Assembly: GCA_022818135.1 (NCBI GenBank)
Contig: JAFMSR010000002.1
Coordinates: 53,092,571-53,156,570, forward strand
Source of the DNA: Saxidomus purpurata
Taxonomy: Eukaryota; Mollusca; Bivalvia; Venerida; Veneridae
Direction: 5' to 3'
Length of the DNA: 64,000 nucleotides
Shown here: positions 1 through 33,597 of the stretch, piece by piece
How positions within the stretch are numbered: the first letter of the stretch is position 1
Layout: the number at the start of each line of letters is the position of its first letter
Position numbers and translations under genes: made by a program
The notes under the pieces: model-generated
Databases searched by the model: none
What the model was told of the DNA's origin: nothing
What the model saw: only the letters and a program-made list of their open reading frames with translations

Positions 1-1125
1 GTCTCACAAATCAATTTTATGTAAGTGTTGTTGAAATAATATTGCCAATTTTTACATTTATTACTAGATTTTCTATCACAAAAACTAAATATTTTATAAT
101 TAATTCTGTTGTCATTCATACCACTTCATGTCACTTTCTAGATACTGACTTCCATTGTTTCACAGCCGGTGTTCTCCAACCTAGTTCACCATACAGGACT
201 GCATTTGGTGTATATTTACCTAAACCTAGAAAAAATCTCATTGCTCTATTCTGGACAGCATTATTTTTGCAATAATAGGACTAATTGCCCCATATAGAAG
301 CACCATCAGAAATAACTGACCAAACAGTGGTTTCATACAATTTACTAAACACTTTATGTGACATTCCACCGATACTCCTTGACTTAGCTATTAAAATGCC
401 CAGTGCTCTACCAGCACTTAGTGCAACAGACTTAGCTGTTATATCAAAATTAAGATGTTCATCTAGTAAAATTGTGTTCTTCACATGAAAATTTATATGT
501 AGTTTGAGCAAAAGATGGAGGTCGAAAATGTACAATATTACTCTTAAGTGGATTCACTATCATTGAGTTTACAGAGCACCAGTCTGATAGTATATTCAAC
601 ATAAACTGAAGTTCATCAACACTATCTGCAATAAGTACAATATCGTCAGCATATAGCAATATACACATCTTTTCGTTATCAATAGATACCCCTTTACATG
701 CAGCTTTCATTTTACAAACAAGATCATTCAGAAACAGGTTGAAAAGCAGAGGTGATAACGAACAAGCATGTCGTAATCCGTCTTTACTCTCACACCGGTC
801 AGTATATAAGCCATTAATTCTAACACTGGAGGATACAGATCTATAAAGTGACACTACAACATTTAGAATATTACCTTTTACACCCATATCAAATATTTTC
901 CTCCATAATAAACTGCGATTTATAAAATCCTACGCCTTACGAAAATCAATGAAGGCACAACAAGTTGACTGTTCCAATTTCTATTTTGTCTCTATGATAT
1001 TTGTTAAAGACGTAATATGATCTACTGTATTTCTATTTTTTCTAAATCCATTCTGTTCATCACATAAAATATCATTACTTTCTGCCCAAACTGATAACCT
1101 ATCATTTAAAATCAAACAATATATT
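1..1125 (-). mobile_element. Degenerate LINE reverse-transcriptase remnant
   Basis: Read on the minus strand, this encodes a broken non-LTR retrotransposon reverse transcriptase. From about 1,110 down to 890 the frame contains NGFRKNRNTVDHI and a motif A-like FIDFRKA, interrupted by in-frame stops. Positions 887-459 carry SLSPLLFNLFLNDL and the catalytic LLYADDIVLIAD motif. Positions 535-281 and then about 280-80 carry the C-terminal thumb-like region (SIWG, QNRAMRFFLGLGKY) in shifted frames. The usual QG before the SPLLF motif reads HA. Frameshifts and stops show it is dead, and the copy runs off the left edge. The family is probably one of the APE-type LINE clades; the clade is not certain. 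Confidence 0.8.
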
Positions 1126-1216
1126 TTATACATAGCACAAGATATAATAATCCTCTGTATGACATAGGGTCCCGCGGGTCAAGAGTATGTGATAAGTATC
1201 ATTAGACCTCCTGCGT

Positions 1217-1243
1217 TTGTGTGTGTGTGTGTGTGTGGGGGGG
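1217..1243. repeat. (GT)n microsatellite followed by a G run
   Basis: About ten GT units followed by seven or eight G. It lies just outside the LINE remnant. Confidence 0.9.
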
Positions 1244-3055
1244 CACTTATGAAGGAGTTTAATTGTCTTTAAGTAAGTTTGCGGAAAAGCTAATTGTTTC
1301 CATTTTGGTTCTGTCAATTTCAATTACTGTACGTCAACATTGCATTTCGATGAAGAAGTAAACGCTAAGAATGTGGAGACATTCAAAAATACCTGTTAGC
1401 TTTATCTATGATTATTTTGATTCAACCTACAAAGAACTATTAACTAAATACAAATTACCATCACTGAAAACCTGATTGCTCTGGAAACGTTTTAAATCAA
1501 TGGCCTACAAGTGTGTATATCTTTACGACCTTAAAAATCTGAAATCTAATTCAACATTTTTACATTAAACTATTGAAACACGAGTTAAGTTGTTGTCGTA
1601 TTCAGATCAGTTCAACTTTCGTAATACGAAGCTCCTATCTATTTGATTTGTAGGAAATTTGTGAATATACGGGAATTTGTCACCACCAAACGAAAACGAA
1701 ATAATATTCCGATACATTTAACACAATAGACGCCTTATAAAACTATTGTCAGATACGTAAATACATTGGTATGACAACAAGTATCTTTAAAAAAGATACA
1801 CGGCGATTGTGTCAATCAAATATCACATTTTCCCCTTCTTTATTTAAGCAATGTCTTACAACAAGTGCGCGATATCAGAGCTGTCGCCGCGCGCGCGCAA
1901 GGCATTATGGGTAACTTCTTTCCAAGTATCGTTTTTTTTCGATTTTTAGAAGTTGCCAATCCATGTGTATTTAAAAGCAGATGTTGTTATTTTCGGTTTT
2001 ATTTTTTGTAACAATAGCATTTTTGAAACATTTTTTTTAAAAGAAAGAAATATTTCAGCATTTAATGACAGCTCCTACCATGCATTCCATATAAGCGGCT
2101 CCTATCTATTTCTTTTATGTTGGTGACAGACCGCAGCCTTCATTAGAATTACTAAATGTCGAAACACCTCTTCATACTCCATTTTGTCTGTCTTTGACAT
2201 TTGATGGAGAATGAGCCAGTCAGGAAATCAAGCGAAAAATTGTTGAAACATATATGTATAACATACCGTGCGAAAGGGAACAACATGTCCGCTTTTAAAA
2301 CATGCATCATGCACGTACTATTGTTGTTTTGCAGAAAAGTGTCCTTGTCATGTTTTATACCGATTTTTACTGATTGAACGGCCGAAACAATCAGCGGTTT
2401 TTCGGTCTTTTTCGGAACATTTACAACCGCAAGCGAACAGGCCGCTACTACCTGTTTATCGATTTTCTGATCAGCCTTGTAGAGAACAAATTGTCGTACA
2501 TTGTATATGCAAAATGTAAATTCAGCAATTTCAAACGGGCCTCGAGTTAAACTGCAGCCATAGGAATTGAAAACATTTTGCTTTTTGGTAAACAATTTAG
2601 TGTATTGACATATTAATCCACAATAACCTGATTGGAAGCAGCCAATTTATCTTTAGAAAAGGCAACACTATATTTGACGTCAAACGGTGAACGGGGATTT
2701 GAGGTATGATAAATTAGATAAGGGACATCCCCTGTGTTTGAGAATAAACAAACAGTATGTTCATAACAAATAAATTGGGTTATCATTCGAGTGTTTATGT
2801 CTTTCAGGACGTTAAAAAAGCTGCGTAAAACAGAAGAATGAGTCAGAGAATGAAGTTAAAAAAAACACTGGACCTACTTAGATAACACTGGTAAACACGC
2901 AGTTGTATGTTCTCAAAACGTGTTTCTTTACTGAATTTGTTTTCTTTGAGACATTTAAACGCAAGTTTCTGGACGTTGTTTTGTTTGTTCCTTTTTATGC
3001 TATCATATTTAAGACTTAAGTTTACACAAATATTATCCGCAACGGTAGTGTATTA
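1244..3055. other. Intergenic, no gene recognised
   Basis: No convincing exon is seen. A 147-codon minus-strand frame at 2,152-2,595 has no recognisable motif. Part of its sequence near 2,150-2,190 resembles 15,660-15,700, which suggests old repeat material. Confidence 0.5.
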
Positions 3056-3425
3056 TAGGGTTAACTGTTTTGTAATTTTGATATTTGCGACTCTATATAC
3101 GGTTTTAAATTGTCGCAAATATTTTACGGTTTGCGACTATTAAAACCGTATACGCTTATATCAAAATCACTAAATTTTTACCCTTTTCTAACGCACAATA
3201 TGTTTAAAAGCGATAATTAAAACGCTGTTCGATTTTTGCGACTATATATACGTTATTTAATAGTCGCAAATTTAAACGACGTAACCAATCAACTATGCAA
3301 TGAATAAGTAAGTAATGATATTTTGCCACGCTTTCTCTTATTGGCTAAAGAGCTACTGGGCGGGTATAGCAGAACAAAATCAAAGCACTGAAAGTGCTGA
3401 TAGCAAAGGGTTTACTGACAATATT
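3056..3425. repeat. Dispersed repeat family A, copy 1
   Basis: It starts GGTTAACTGTTTTG and ends near AATCAAAGCACTGAAAGTGC. It contains an internal foldback: TTTGCGACTCTATATACGG at about 3,085 pairs imperfectly with an inverted copy near 3,130-3,166. The same landmarks in the same order recur at 9,418-10,780, and the tail alone recurs near 4,415-4,435. No coding capacity, so it is probably a non-autonomous element. Confidence 0.65.
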
Positions 3426-4934
3426 GCAAAGTAAGTGTCCGCCACTAGGCGGGTTCAACTATGTATTAATCACTGTGACCTTGGCCATTGACTTACTGAC
3501 CCTGAAAACAATATTCTACTCATTAAGACCAATCATTCTATGAAGATTGAAAACTGTTGGTAATACGGATCTCAAGATATTAAGCGGAAACGAAGTATGG
3601 CAGACGGACGGACAGACAGACGGACATTGCTCTATAAAAATGTTTATTCCCGAACATTTAGACAAACACCTTAAACCATTGCCTTGGCGTGATATTAACG
3701 ACAATAATAACTTTTAGAAAACAATTCTGAGTCTAACATTTGCACTTAAAAATTCATCATTTACTACAGAAGTTAGGCCGATAGTGTATTTTTGCTTTAG
3801 TGCCTTTCACGGATCTCCAAGCGGTTTCACCAGTTTCATAGTGCATAAAGTATTTGATTATCAGCTAACAGAGAAATATATTGTCTGTACAAAAAGAGTA
3901 CAATATCATCCAATATTAAATGGAAATACCCTTACCGTATGACTTTATATATAAAGCTAAATCCTTAATATCTTTTATATACAAACTGAAAAGAAACGAC
4001 AGTCTTAGTCCACAGTTAGCTTTAAAATCATTACTTTTAACTTGACTAATCTTATTGTCATCAAAAGGAAAAGCGTAATCACCCGCTATAAAGGTGTTAA
4101 CCACCAAACATGCTATGCATTTCAGAATGCTGGTATCAAACCTCTCTCAATACACTTTTGTTTTACAAAACAGTTGATCGAATATATTAAGGAGTTTGTG
4201 TATAGCAACTCCATAGTAATAAGGATGTGTTTTAGTCATGTTTAGTATTCCTGAAATCTTATAACTTGGAACATTCCATAACTAGCAAAACGAATAAGCT
4301 GTGATATATTTGGAACATCGGCATCTAAATGTGGATAATTGATAATATTGAACTTAAATCTTTTGTCATATATCTTAGTACATATCTAGCAATTTTTAAA
4401 TGCAAGTTTAAAAATCAAAGCGCTGAAAGCACAGAAGGTTGAAACCTTCATTTGATGTGTTGTTTGCCACTCCTAGGTAACAATCTTGTAAAGACAGTAA
4501 AAGTAAAGTGTATTATCACTTAAAACAAAACAAGAGGGTCGAAATGGCACTATATCGTTCACCTAAGTTAAAACGTTCCGTATTTCATGTTTCCTTCAAA
4601 ATCCATGCATTATGTCATCACGTTGTAGTTACAGGTGAAACAATGCTAAAATGAGTGTACAACGATGACACCATTTAATATAAAAAAAACAAAACAATAT
4701 TCTGCTGCTAGGCTAAAAGGCGGACAAAATACTAAATCCTAAATGGCGGATTAATCTGAATATTTAGTTAAAATTGTCATAGAAGCTGAATGTATGGTCA
4801 TAATAGGTTTCAACCTAATAATACTTTTTTATCTGGTGTGTTGGCCTTATTTGGCTACATATCACTTCTTAGAGTATATTTTTACCGTATCAGAAAGTTA
4901 GATATTACTACTGTTAATAATGTAATCTAGTTTC
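3426..4934. other. Intergenic, no gene recognised
   Basis: It contains a short GGAC/AGAC simple repeat at 3,601-3,625, of a kind seen again near 13,295 and 31,485. There is also a tail fragment of repeat family A near 4,415. No exon is supported. Confidence 0.5.
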
Positions 4935-5030
4935 TGGATGTATTGTTAAAGACATCAATTGCATCCGCTTTAGGATCCAGAGGTCCTGGGTTCAATCCCT
5001 ATAGGAGCCAATTTTTCATCTTTTTTTGGT
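4935..5030 (+). mobile_element. tRNA-derived SINE head fragment
   Basis: CATCCGCTTTAGGATCC leads to a B-box-like GGTTCAATCCC and then GGAGCCAATTTTT. The same layout (CATCCGCGTTGGGATC, then GGGAGCTAATTT) occurs at 63,914-63,995, so the two are copies of one SINE head. The intact tRNA fold is not preserved, so this is not a functional tRNA gene. Confidence 0.6.
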
Positions 5031-7344
5031 TCCCAAATGTGCTGCTAAACAGAAAGCAAATACGAGGGTCATGCAAAACGTTTTGTCACTAATGGGATTC
5101 CATATATTTATTCCAGGCATATTTTAAAGCGCTTCATTGCACCTCAATTCTGATTTCAATAGCTCCGATACCCGTTTATTTCGTGAAAATTGCTTTTCTG
5201 ACTTTCTAGTGATGATTCAGAAAAATGACGGTTTGGCATTCATTTGGACCTGTAGAAGGATAGAGACAGTAATAACAGCAGTGTTACTGTTATGTTTTCT
5301 TTTAACAAATCAGTATCAACAAGGATTTAATCAATTCCAACAAAATTTCTTTCGTTTTCTTACATTTGTTTTGTAAAAAAGTTCCTTTTGAAAAAAAAAG
5401 AAACCGCCATTTTTCAGACTTTTGAGTGACCACCCCTACGTCATTTATAGCCATAAAACAACAAATTATTTAGTCGAAAATCCCACAAAAGTGGTTTAAC
5501 AATATTCTTTCATTATATATATAAATATATAAAATAGATTCTGCCGTTTTAGATATATTCATTATTATACGCATTGTCGCAATACTTTTTTTTTACCAAG
5601 AATATTATGCAGTCATATACACTGACCATATTACGACTCCCCTTGTAACATGAAAGAAAAGACTGAAATTCGCCGCATTATAAAATGCCGCACTAGGCAT
5701 TACGCTCTACTCAGCGGCATGCGACCTCTTCTCCAACACATACAAAAAGAACACTGTCTAGCCGCATGTCACGACTGGGGGAAAAGGTTACAAAAATGTG
5801 TTTCGGTAAAGGGGGAATACATTGAAAGTTTGCAATAAAGTATTTTTGATAAAACGCTGCCCTTCAGAAATGAAACTTCACTGATAAGACTGTTTGTGGG
5901 ACACTTATATATTGCAAAACAAGAAAATGACTATTGTTTACAAATCTCGGTAAGATAATATGTCACTGATAAAAAGTATTTCTTACGTAATTCGTAGCGG
6001 GTGCTTTCAAAAAAAGATTTGAAAATCAACACGGAAGGATCTACATTATCTACCTACCAAATCACCATATATGGCAATTTGGTAAACTATATTGTTTCGT
6101 CAGGTATATACCTTGAATAAGATTGGTTCGTTCAAAACGAGTCTACAACTGCGCGTATAAAAAGGCTTACATAACCGAGGGATCAAACGCCGTCTCTTGT
6201 CTTGTAGTGGATATAAGCAAAATGGGAAAATTTTGTTTATTTGTATTGGCTTTTACCATTTTGATAGGCATAGCGAAGTATAAAACTTTTATTTACATTG
6301 TTTCTACCAATTATGGCGAAAAAACTTTGACTTAAGATCTATTATTACTAATGAGGATTCTTTTTCTGTACTTTTAAAACTAAAATTATGTTTTCTTGAA
6401 TTAATGTTCTTTTATTAAAGTTTGAAAATTTGAAGATGTTATCATTCTTTTTTCTGATGAACTGCATTAATAACGCCGGGAATGCATTCGGTCGTTGCTC
6501 TGTGTTACGGATACATCTTTTAGATTGTTGCAAAATGTAATTCTTAAAAAAACGTTTTAACTTCAACAGAAGCTGTAGTACCTATTTACTACATGTAGTG
6601 TTTTGTTATGGTGCGTGAACGTTAGCAATGCCTACAGAAATGTACATTTTAAGTCATCTTTAACCTTCTAATAGCTTACGGTAACAGTCCTAGTTTTCCG
6701 TTTCTGCATGAATGGTAAAATTGATCGCAGTTTCTTTCTTGCTTCAATGATACAATCTTAAAATCACTGACTCCACTTCTTTTTTGAGTGAGTGCGAACA
6801 GAGTTTGCGCTAAGCTCTTGAGGATGAAGAAATGTATTATTTATTTCCATAGCGGTTTAAAACTCATTAAAATTTTTTATAGTCCCGGCCGACCGTGGGA
6901 TTTCTCCTCTAGTGAATTCGCCAAGACCCAAGCATGACTCCAATGTATACTGGTTCCTAACACAATTTAAAAATCCCGGAAGTGTTGTTTTACCAGATTG
7001 CAATAACTAGTCAGTTTTGTTCAAAGATTATGATTATGTAGCAAAATTGTGTAAAAATGCCAGTATATATATAGCCAAAAGATATGTGTGCTAGCTTGCA
7101 GACCAGCTACGCATTTCTAGCGTAAATTAAGGCTCATATTCCAAGTATTAATGTAGGACGTTTATAACACAAGGCGATTTCCTAAGGAGCTCATTAATGA
7201 GAATATGCGTTTAACAAAAAAGAGTACTTGTAAGGAATACTCATTACTGAATGTGTTGGGCAATTTACTACAGAATGAAATCATCTAACTCTCTTAATTT
7301 GTTTATATTTTGTTTGTATCTATTATTTTTGTCATGTCATTGTT
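5031..7344. other. Intergenic, no gene recognised
   Basis: AT-rich sequence with only short open frames and no domain motif or splice-supported exon. Confidence 0.5.
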
Positions 7345-7434
7345 TTATCTTTTGATACTCTTTGTCATGGATCCCTTCATTCCATATTCGAATATGGAAT
7401 GAAGGGATCCATGACAAAGAGTATCAACAGATAA
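7345..7434. repeat. Near-perfect spacerless palindrome
   Basis: The sequence is its own reverse complement about a centre at 7,389/7,390 (ATATTCGAATAT). The match is uninterrupted from 7,352 to 7,427 (38-bp arms). After one mismatch it continues to 7,345 and 7,434. There is no loop between the arms. It could form a cruciform, or mark the inverted junction of a small element. Confidence 0.95.
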
Positions 7435-8440
7435 CAAAGACTTTCGCTAAGAAAAGAACTAAAAAGTCACAAGATAAATGCCCCTTTTTGAAAGAAAGTA
7501 TGTGCAAAAATATTCGGAACCACTTGACTCTGTTTTGAAAAAAATGAGTTAAAGAGGCGTGTAACAACCATGCAGAAGTTGAAGGAGATACCATAGTTTT
7601 TTTAAGCGTAACCCATGAAATGTCTTTGACGGCGTAACTGGACTGTAAACTTTATAAAGTGATTCGTTTTAACCCACCGATGCTTACGACGGTTGTTAAA
7701 TCGACCAATTCCTCTCCAAACTTTTATCAGGCTTGTCACTATAACAGTGCATGAGGAAAAAGTCGACGTAAATTCCGAGGCTTCAATGGAAAGTGTGGTT
7801 TGTAAAAACGATGTGTGCAAAATGATTAAACAATTGAGAACACGGGATGCGATTAATACATAGCACCCCTGTCGTTTATAAAACTACCGATTCGATGAAT
7901 TGTGGCACCTTTTGCTAGATGCAAAAAATGTATAAAATGTATGTCAGTAATGATCAGGCCACAGAGACCTGGCACAATTTCAGTTTTGGCATTTCACTGT
8001 ATTGATATTTTCGCATGTGTTCTCCATAAAATGACAGGTCTTTGTGAGTTGAACTTTCTTGAGGTTCAGCCCGGTATTGAACGTTCAAAAGTTTTACGAT
8101 CCATTTGAAGGCACCACACATCCTCGGATCGGCTCTCTAGCAGATTTAAACATGATCTAGGTGCTTTTACGAAATCGCACACTGTGGTCTCCTATGATGA
8201 AACGTTTCACACACTTCGTTATTATACACCACTTATTCCTTACGAATATAAGGCTAAGAAATCCAGTAAAGATGTAAAAGAAATCCAAAGGTTCTACAAA
8301 CAACTATCATTAATGGTAAATCATTCTATTTAGGCACAGAGGTAACTCTTCCATCTTTACTATATTTAAAAAAACAAAACCAAGTTATTGTACTCCGAAA
8401 AAAAATGTCAAAACCTTATCTGTATATAGAGTTATAGGAA
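7435..8440. other. Unassigned sequence with weak coding signal
   Basis: No gene is assigned. A short plus-strand frame of about 60 codons ending near 8,333 (containing SYDETFHTLRYYTPLIPYEY) has protein-like composition, but it has no recognised family and no supported splice partners. It may be a decayed element or a stray exon. Confidence 0.3.
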
Positions 8441-8442
8441 AC

Positions 8443-8905
8443 AACTAGCTTCCAGTGAGTTCCTTTAGCAACCAGTGACTTACCAAGTAACCACTAACTT
8501 CCTTAGCAGCCAGTGACTTCCTTAGTATCTAGTGACTACCCTAGTGGCAAACAGTGACTTTCCCTGGGAAAAGTGACTTTCTTATCAAATAGTGACTTCC
8601 TTAGCAACCAATGACTCCCCATAGCAGCCAATGACTTCCTTAGCAACCAGTGACTTCCCATTGCAAAACTGGACTTCCTCAGCAACCATTGACTACTTTA
8701 GCAACAGTTGAGTTCCCTAGCAACAAGTGACTCCCCCTAGCAACCAGTGACTTCATTAGCAATCAGTGACTTTGCAGAGCAACAAGTGACTATCTATCAA
8801 CAATTAAGTACCCTAGCAACCAATGACTTTTCCTAAGCAACCTTTAGCATAATCTTGTCACCAGTGACATCCTTAGCAACCATTGACATCCTTAACAACT
8901 AACAA
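8443..8905. repeat. Degenerate minisatellite, unit of about 18-21 bp
   Basis: Roughly two dozen head-to-tail variants of AGCAACCAGTGACTTCCTT. Units differ by substitutions and small indels, so the array is old or fast-diverging. It has no long open frame. Confidence 0.9.
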
Positions 8906-9189
8906 CAGTTGTGTTTCTGTTCACAGTGTGCCGGTGTTTAATGGCAAAACAAATATTTCTTGTCAAAAATTATTTTATGTAAAAAGCAGCATGAAGCAGA
9001 ACAATATTCAATATTTTTGTGGCGTAGAGAATGGATAGGGAGGGAAAGTCAGTATGGCGTTTATACATAGCAATAAAGAGCTGTATGCATTGAGCACGAA
9101 ATATGCAATGTAACGCCACATAAAGCGCGGGCCGCATACAGCTCATGGTCTGCTTTATGCGTTGAAAATCACCGCATGCTCACTTGATT

Positions 9190-9345
9190 TTACATATATT
9201 TTTGAAGGAAATCTTTAAAAATCTTCTCTGAAACCACAAGGCATAAAGCTTAGATATTTGGCATGCAACATTCCTAGTGGACCTCTTCTAAGATTGTTAA
9301 AATCATCACCCTCGGGTCAAAGTTGACCGTTACTTGTTTTTTCTT
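9190..9345. repeat. Dispersed clam-type repeat fragment
   Basis: It contains TCTTCTCTGAAACCACAAGGC, TTAGATATTTGGCATG and a GGGTCAAAGTTGACC-like end. Related fragments lie at 13,570-13,690 and 56,330-56,700, so it is a dispersed family. Confidence 0.65.
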
Positions 9346-9417
9346 TTCCGGCTCAAATTACAAAATATCATCGAAATTGATTACAGGGTCAAAAACGTTT
9401 TGATAAATTCCTTAATT

Positions 9418-10780
9418 ATGGAGTTAACTGTTTTGTATTTTTTATTTGCGACTGTACATACGGCTTTTAGTGGTCGCAGATATTTATGCATTTAAAATGT
9501 TTGCCACACTTAAAAAACATATACATTGTATACGGTAGCAAATGTCAAAATCAATAAATTTATACACGCCCATTTCATAAAATTCAGTTATAAGAAAAGT
9601 GTTTTGTGCAACGTCTTAAAATTTAGAACTCCAGAATTATACATAGTGCTCTTTCGAACTTTACCAAAAGAATGACATTTTACTGTCACGTTGACCGCGC
9701 GATACGATGCATACGATTTACGACTTTTGGCACGAGGATCACGTGTATCGTTAATTTAGCGCTTAATATTATTTCATTGCAATAAACGTAGAATCTCCAA
9801 CTCGAAAAACAAAAAAGATGGCGAGAATGACCACTGAATAGAGTGCTAGAGCCGTCGGCATTATTGGTGCTAGTACCTTGCTTCGGCAGGTATGACTGAT
9901 TTTGTAGATTAATTTATCAATTTCGACAGAATGTGAGAAATAATATTAGATATAATTATATATTAAATATTTTATTCTCATATTTAAATCAAACACCAAG
10001 TGGACGTTTAGAAATTCTGTTAAGTGTATTATTTCTCACATTCTGTCGAAATTGATAAATTAATCTACAAAATCAGTGAATCGAAATAATGCCGGCGGCT
10101 CTAGCCCGCTATTCAATGATCATTCTTGCCATCTTTTTTGTTTTTCGAGTTGGACATTCTACGTTTATTGCATAGAAATAATATTAAGCGCTAAATTCAC
10201 GATACACGTGATCCTCGTGTCAAAAGTCGTAAATCGTAGTCATGGTCTCGCGCGGTCAACCGTGACAGTAAAGTGTCATTTGTTTGGTAAAATTCGATAG
10301 TCTAAGTGCATTATTTATAATCCTGGAGTTCAAAATTTTAAGTCGTTTCATAAAATAATTTTCTTATAACTGAATTTTATAAAATTGACGTTTAGAAATT
10401 AAGTCCAGTGAACCGGGACGTACCGATGATAGCCTCTTTAGAGAATGGTGGACCCAATAAGCACATTTACAAACAAACAAAAAATAAGTCCAGTGAACAT
10501 GTAGTCACAGAAATGCAAATGCAATAATTAAACACCATTGATTTTCGACTATAGTCACGTTATTTACCGTTGCAAAAAGTGACGTAACCAAGCAAATACT
10601 TTAAGTTAATGAACGAGGATATTTTTGCAATCTTTTTTTTTTCCTGTACTCGATTAACGTTTTGCTAACCGAGTACTCGGACATTCGATCGAGTAACCTG
10701 TTAACCGGGTACTCGTTATCATCCCTAAATTAATCAAAGCGCTGTGAGCGCTGAAGGCCTGGGGGCTATAGATTAACTCC
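9418..10780. repeat. Dispersed repeat family A, copy 2, interrupted
   Basis: The left part (9,418-9,575) and right part (about 10,500-10,780) match copy 1 at 3,056-3,425 in order: GAGTTAACTGTTTTG, the internal foldback, GACGTAACCAA and AATCAAAGCGCTG. Between them lie the 9,576-10,392 foldback and extra sequence that copy 1 lacks. A further CGAGTACTCG-rich stretch at 10,645-10,715 is also absent from copy 1. Confidence 0.6.
9576..10392. mobile_element. Large foldback (inverted-repeat) element
   Basis: Left arm 9,576-9,944 and right arm about 10,026-10,392 are inverted copies. Examples are ATAAAATTCAGTTATAAG against CTTATAACTGAATTTTAT at the outer ends, and TTCGACAGAATGTGAGAAAT against ATTTCTCACATTCTGTCGAA at the inner ends. 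The loop is about 80 bp of AT-rich sequence. The left arm has an extra segment of about 25-30 bp near 9,865-9,893. GACGTTTAGAAATT occurs both in the loop (about 10,001) and just outside the right arm (about 10,387). No transposase frame is seen, so it is probably a foldback or MITE-like element. Confidence 0.8.
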
Positions 10781-12449
10781 CCTAAAAACAACTTTTGGAC
10801 CTTCGCGATTTACGCTGAACCTTACCTAAAGCACGGGTCGAAATGTGCATAGGGCGAAATTAGTATTTGACACAGAATTAATGATTCACAAATATATGGG
10901 TGGAAGGGAAGTTTGTTTTATTATACAAAGTACGCTAAATGAAAAATAATCACATGGTCAACAATATCAATTGTTTCAGAGAACAATAAAAATAGCTGAA
11001 TCTGCGCTTTGTTCAATTTCAAGCGATATCTGATGATATGGATCGAAAATTATTGTGTACCAAGGACAAGACTTTGAAACAGAAATAAACAAAGCAATAC
11101 CAACAATGAAATATAAATACAGTACTGTATAATGTGTATAACAGGAAAAACCAAAATTGATTCCTGGTTACCTTGTAGTTTTAATCAATGAAACCGTTCA
11201 CTGGGCATTGACATGCAGCGTTCCGATAAATGGCCGGTGATTTTGATTACCTGAGTTCCTTCTCGGGATGTACGTAAATTGTATCTTTTATTTTAAAGAA
11301 ATTTATTTTTAGGTAAATATATATGTAATCGTTCGTAAATAAGAAAGTTTTCAATGAAATAACATTAGAAATTTGAAAATCAAACTACAAACTCTTATAT
11401 CGAATTCCGTACGTTTCCGTAAATTTTCGTAAATATCCGTACTTTTCCGTGATATGCATATGATTATCTTCCGTAATCAGCTAACAGCGCAGTAATTTCT
11501 AAAACAGAAAAAATTGTGTAATGCAGCCCGTAAGCTATAGACCTTTCTGCAATCGTTTGAAGTTGTATGTACTGTTTTTATTTGTAATATGTTCTTATCG
11601 TATGCGACATTCAAACAAAAGATTGATCTGGTCTGTCTTGAACTACTTTCCCAAAGCGCATGTTTACAGTTGTTATTCGAAAATAGCACAGCTAAATTGT
11701 CTGCAGTGTTTGAAATGTGGTATGCTAACTTAGGCCTAGGGGACTTTCAGTCCCAGGCCAAAAACGGCGTTACAACAGAAGTGCGTTTGGAAAAGCCATT
11801 CTAACGTACTAATGTTGAAGGACGATTCTGTTTCCATCAGGTACTCACGGAGAATCGTCTTGGCAAGTTCATCCGGGTAGAAATCCTAGGAACTTTAAAC
11901 AGTCTAATATCGGCTCTAGTGACAATGAAGGGACATGGACACTATTTTATCCGTAAAATGGGCACGCAGCACATGATAACGCGCGCAAGCGGTCGCTAAG
12001 CGTGTACCTACCTTGACCAACGCGTGCGCATGTATTCAAAACATAGGAATTGTGTATGTTGGCTGTTTCTAATTAAAACGTTTCCTTCGAGACATTTAAA
12101 ACTGCTCGCTCACAGTTTTCAGTGAAAAAAGTAAAAGTAAAAACAATGATGAACTCATTCATATATATTGGCTAGAACAACGTAAGTAAATTTGCAATAA
12201 ATCCATTTAACGGCAACGGTACGCTACGTGTATATGGAAATATTGGGATTTTCAAAAGCGTTTGTAACGCTTCATAATTTGGCAGCGTATAATTTCAATT
12301 ATACAGTATGCTTCAACTATTCATTCTAAAATATGTTGTTTTCAGAGAGTTTGAAGACCTTTATTTTTCTTAAAAAATCTGAGAGCGAGCAGCTTGAACG
12401 ATAAATAACATACGCGCACTTTTATGTTAAGGAACGAGGGATACACATC
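10781..12449. other. Intergenic, upstream of the receptor gene
   Basis: No exon is supported. Positions 11,408-11,475 repeat short CCGTAAA/CCGTACTT motifs. Any promoter of the receptor gene would lie here, but no core element stands out. Confidence 0.4.
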
Positions 12450-33120
<20,671 letters not shown>

Positions 33121-33451
33121 AAATATCATTTTCAACATCATGACATCATCACTGTGTTAAATATAGACGTAATATACAGGTGTGATGTAAGACATGACAG
33201 TTTTTCAGAAAGTGAAAAACATAAAAGAAAAATTGAAACCTGAATACTGATCGAACCGTCATAATTTTGAACAAAATATGTACACCATACCGGTAGTGAA
33301 CTCCTCTTGTATATAGTCTTTACTAGTGTAGAGCTTCTAGATTTATTACTTTATGTTAGTCAGTGTCAAATTTTTGCTGATGTTAACTATTCATCATGCC
33401 TTGATTACATAATGATAAATATTAGCCAAAAGAGAAAGTGATTTGAAACAA

Positions 33452-33457
33452 AATAAA
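33452..33457 (+). terminator. Candidate polyadenylation signal of receptor gene
   Basis: AATAAA about 330 bp after the receptor stop codon, with no better candidate between. Confidence 0.5.
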
Positions 33458-33597
33458 GCAGACAAATTGAAATTTCTTTGTATGGTTTGTGTTTAAGCTG
33501 TAATTATCTTACAACGTGTTGATAGAGAATATATTATGAAGTGTTGTGTAAATGTTATGTATTATCATACTCCAGTTTCATAACTACATCAATGTTT

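Noticed and set aside
2152..2595. 147-codon minus-strand open frame
   Set aside because: No motif, no splice support, and overlaps sequence resembling another site at 15.66 kb. Probably chance or old repeat.
8443..8905. Possible CRISPR-like array
   Set aside because: Units are contiguous and degenerate with no unique spacers, in a eukaryotic genome. It is a minisatellite.
10076..10300. 74-codon plus-strand open frame
   Set aside because: Lies wholly inside the right arm of the foldback element.
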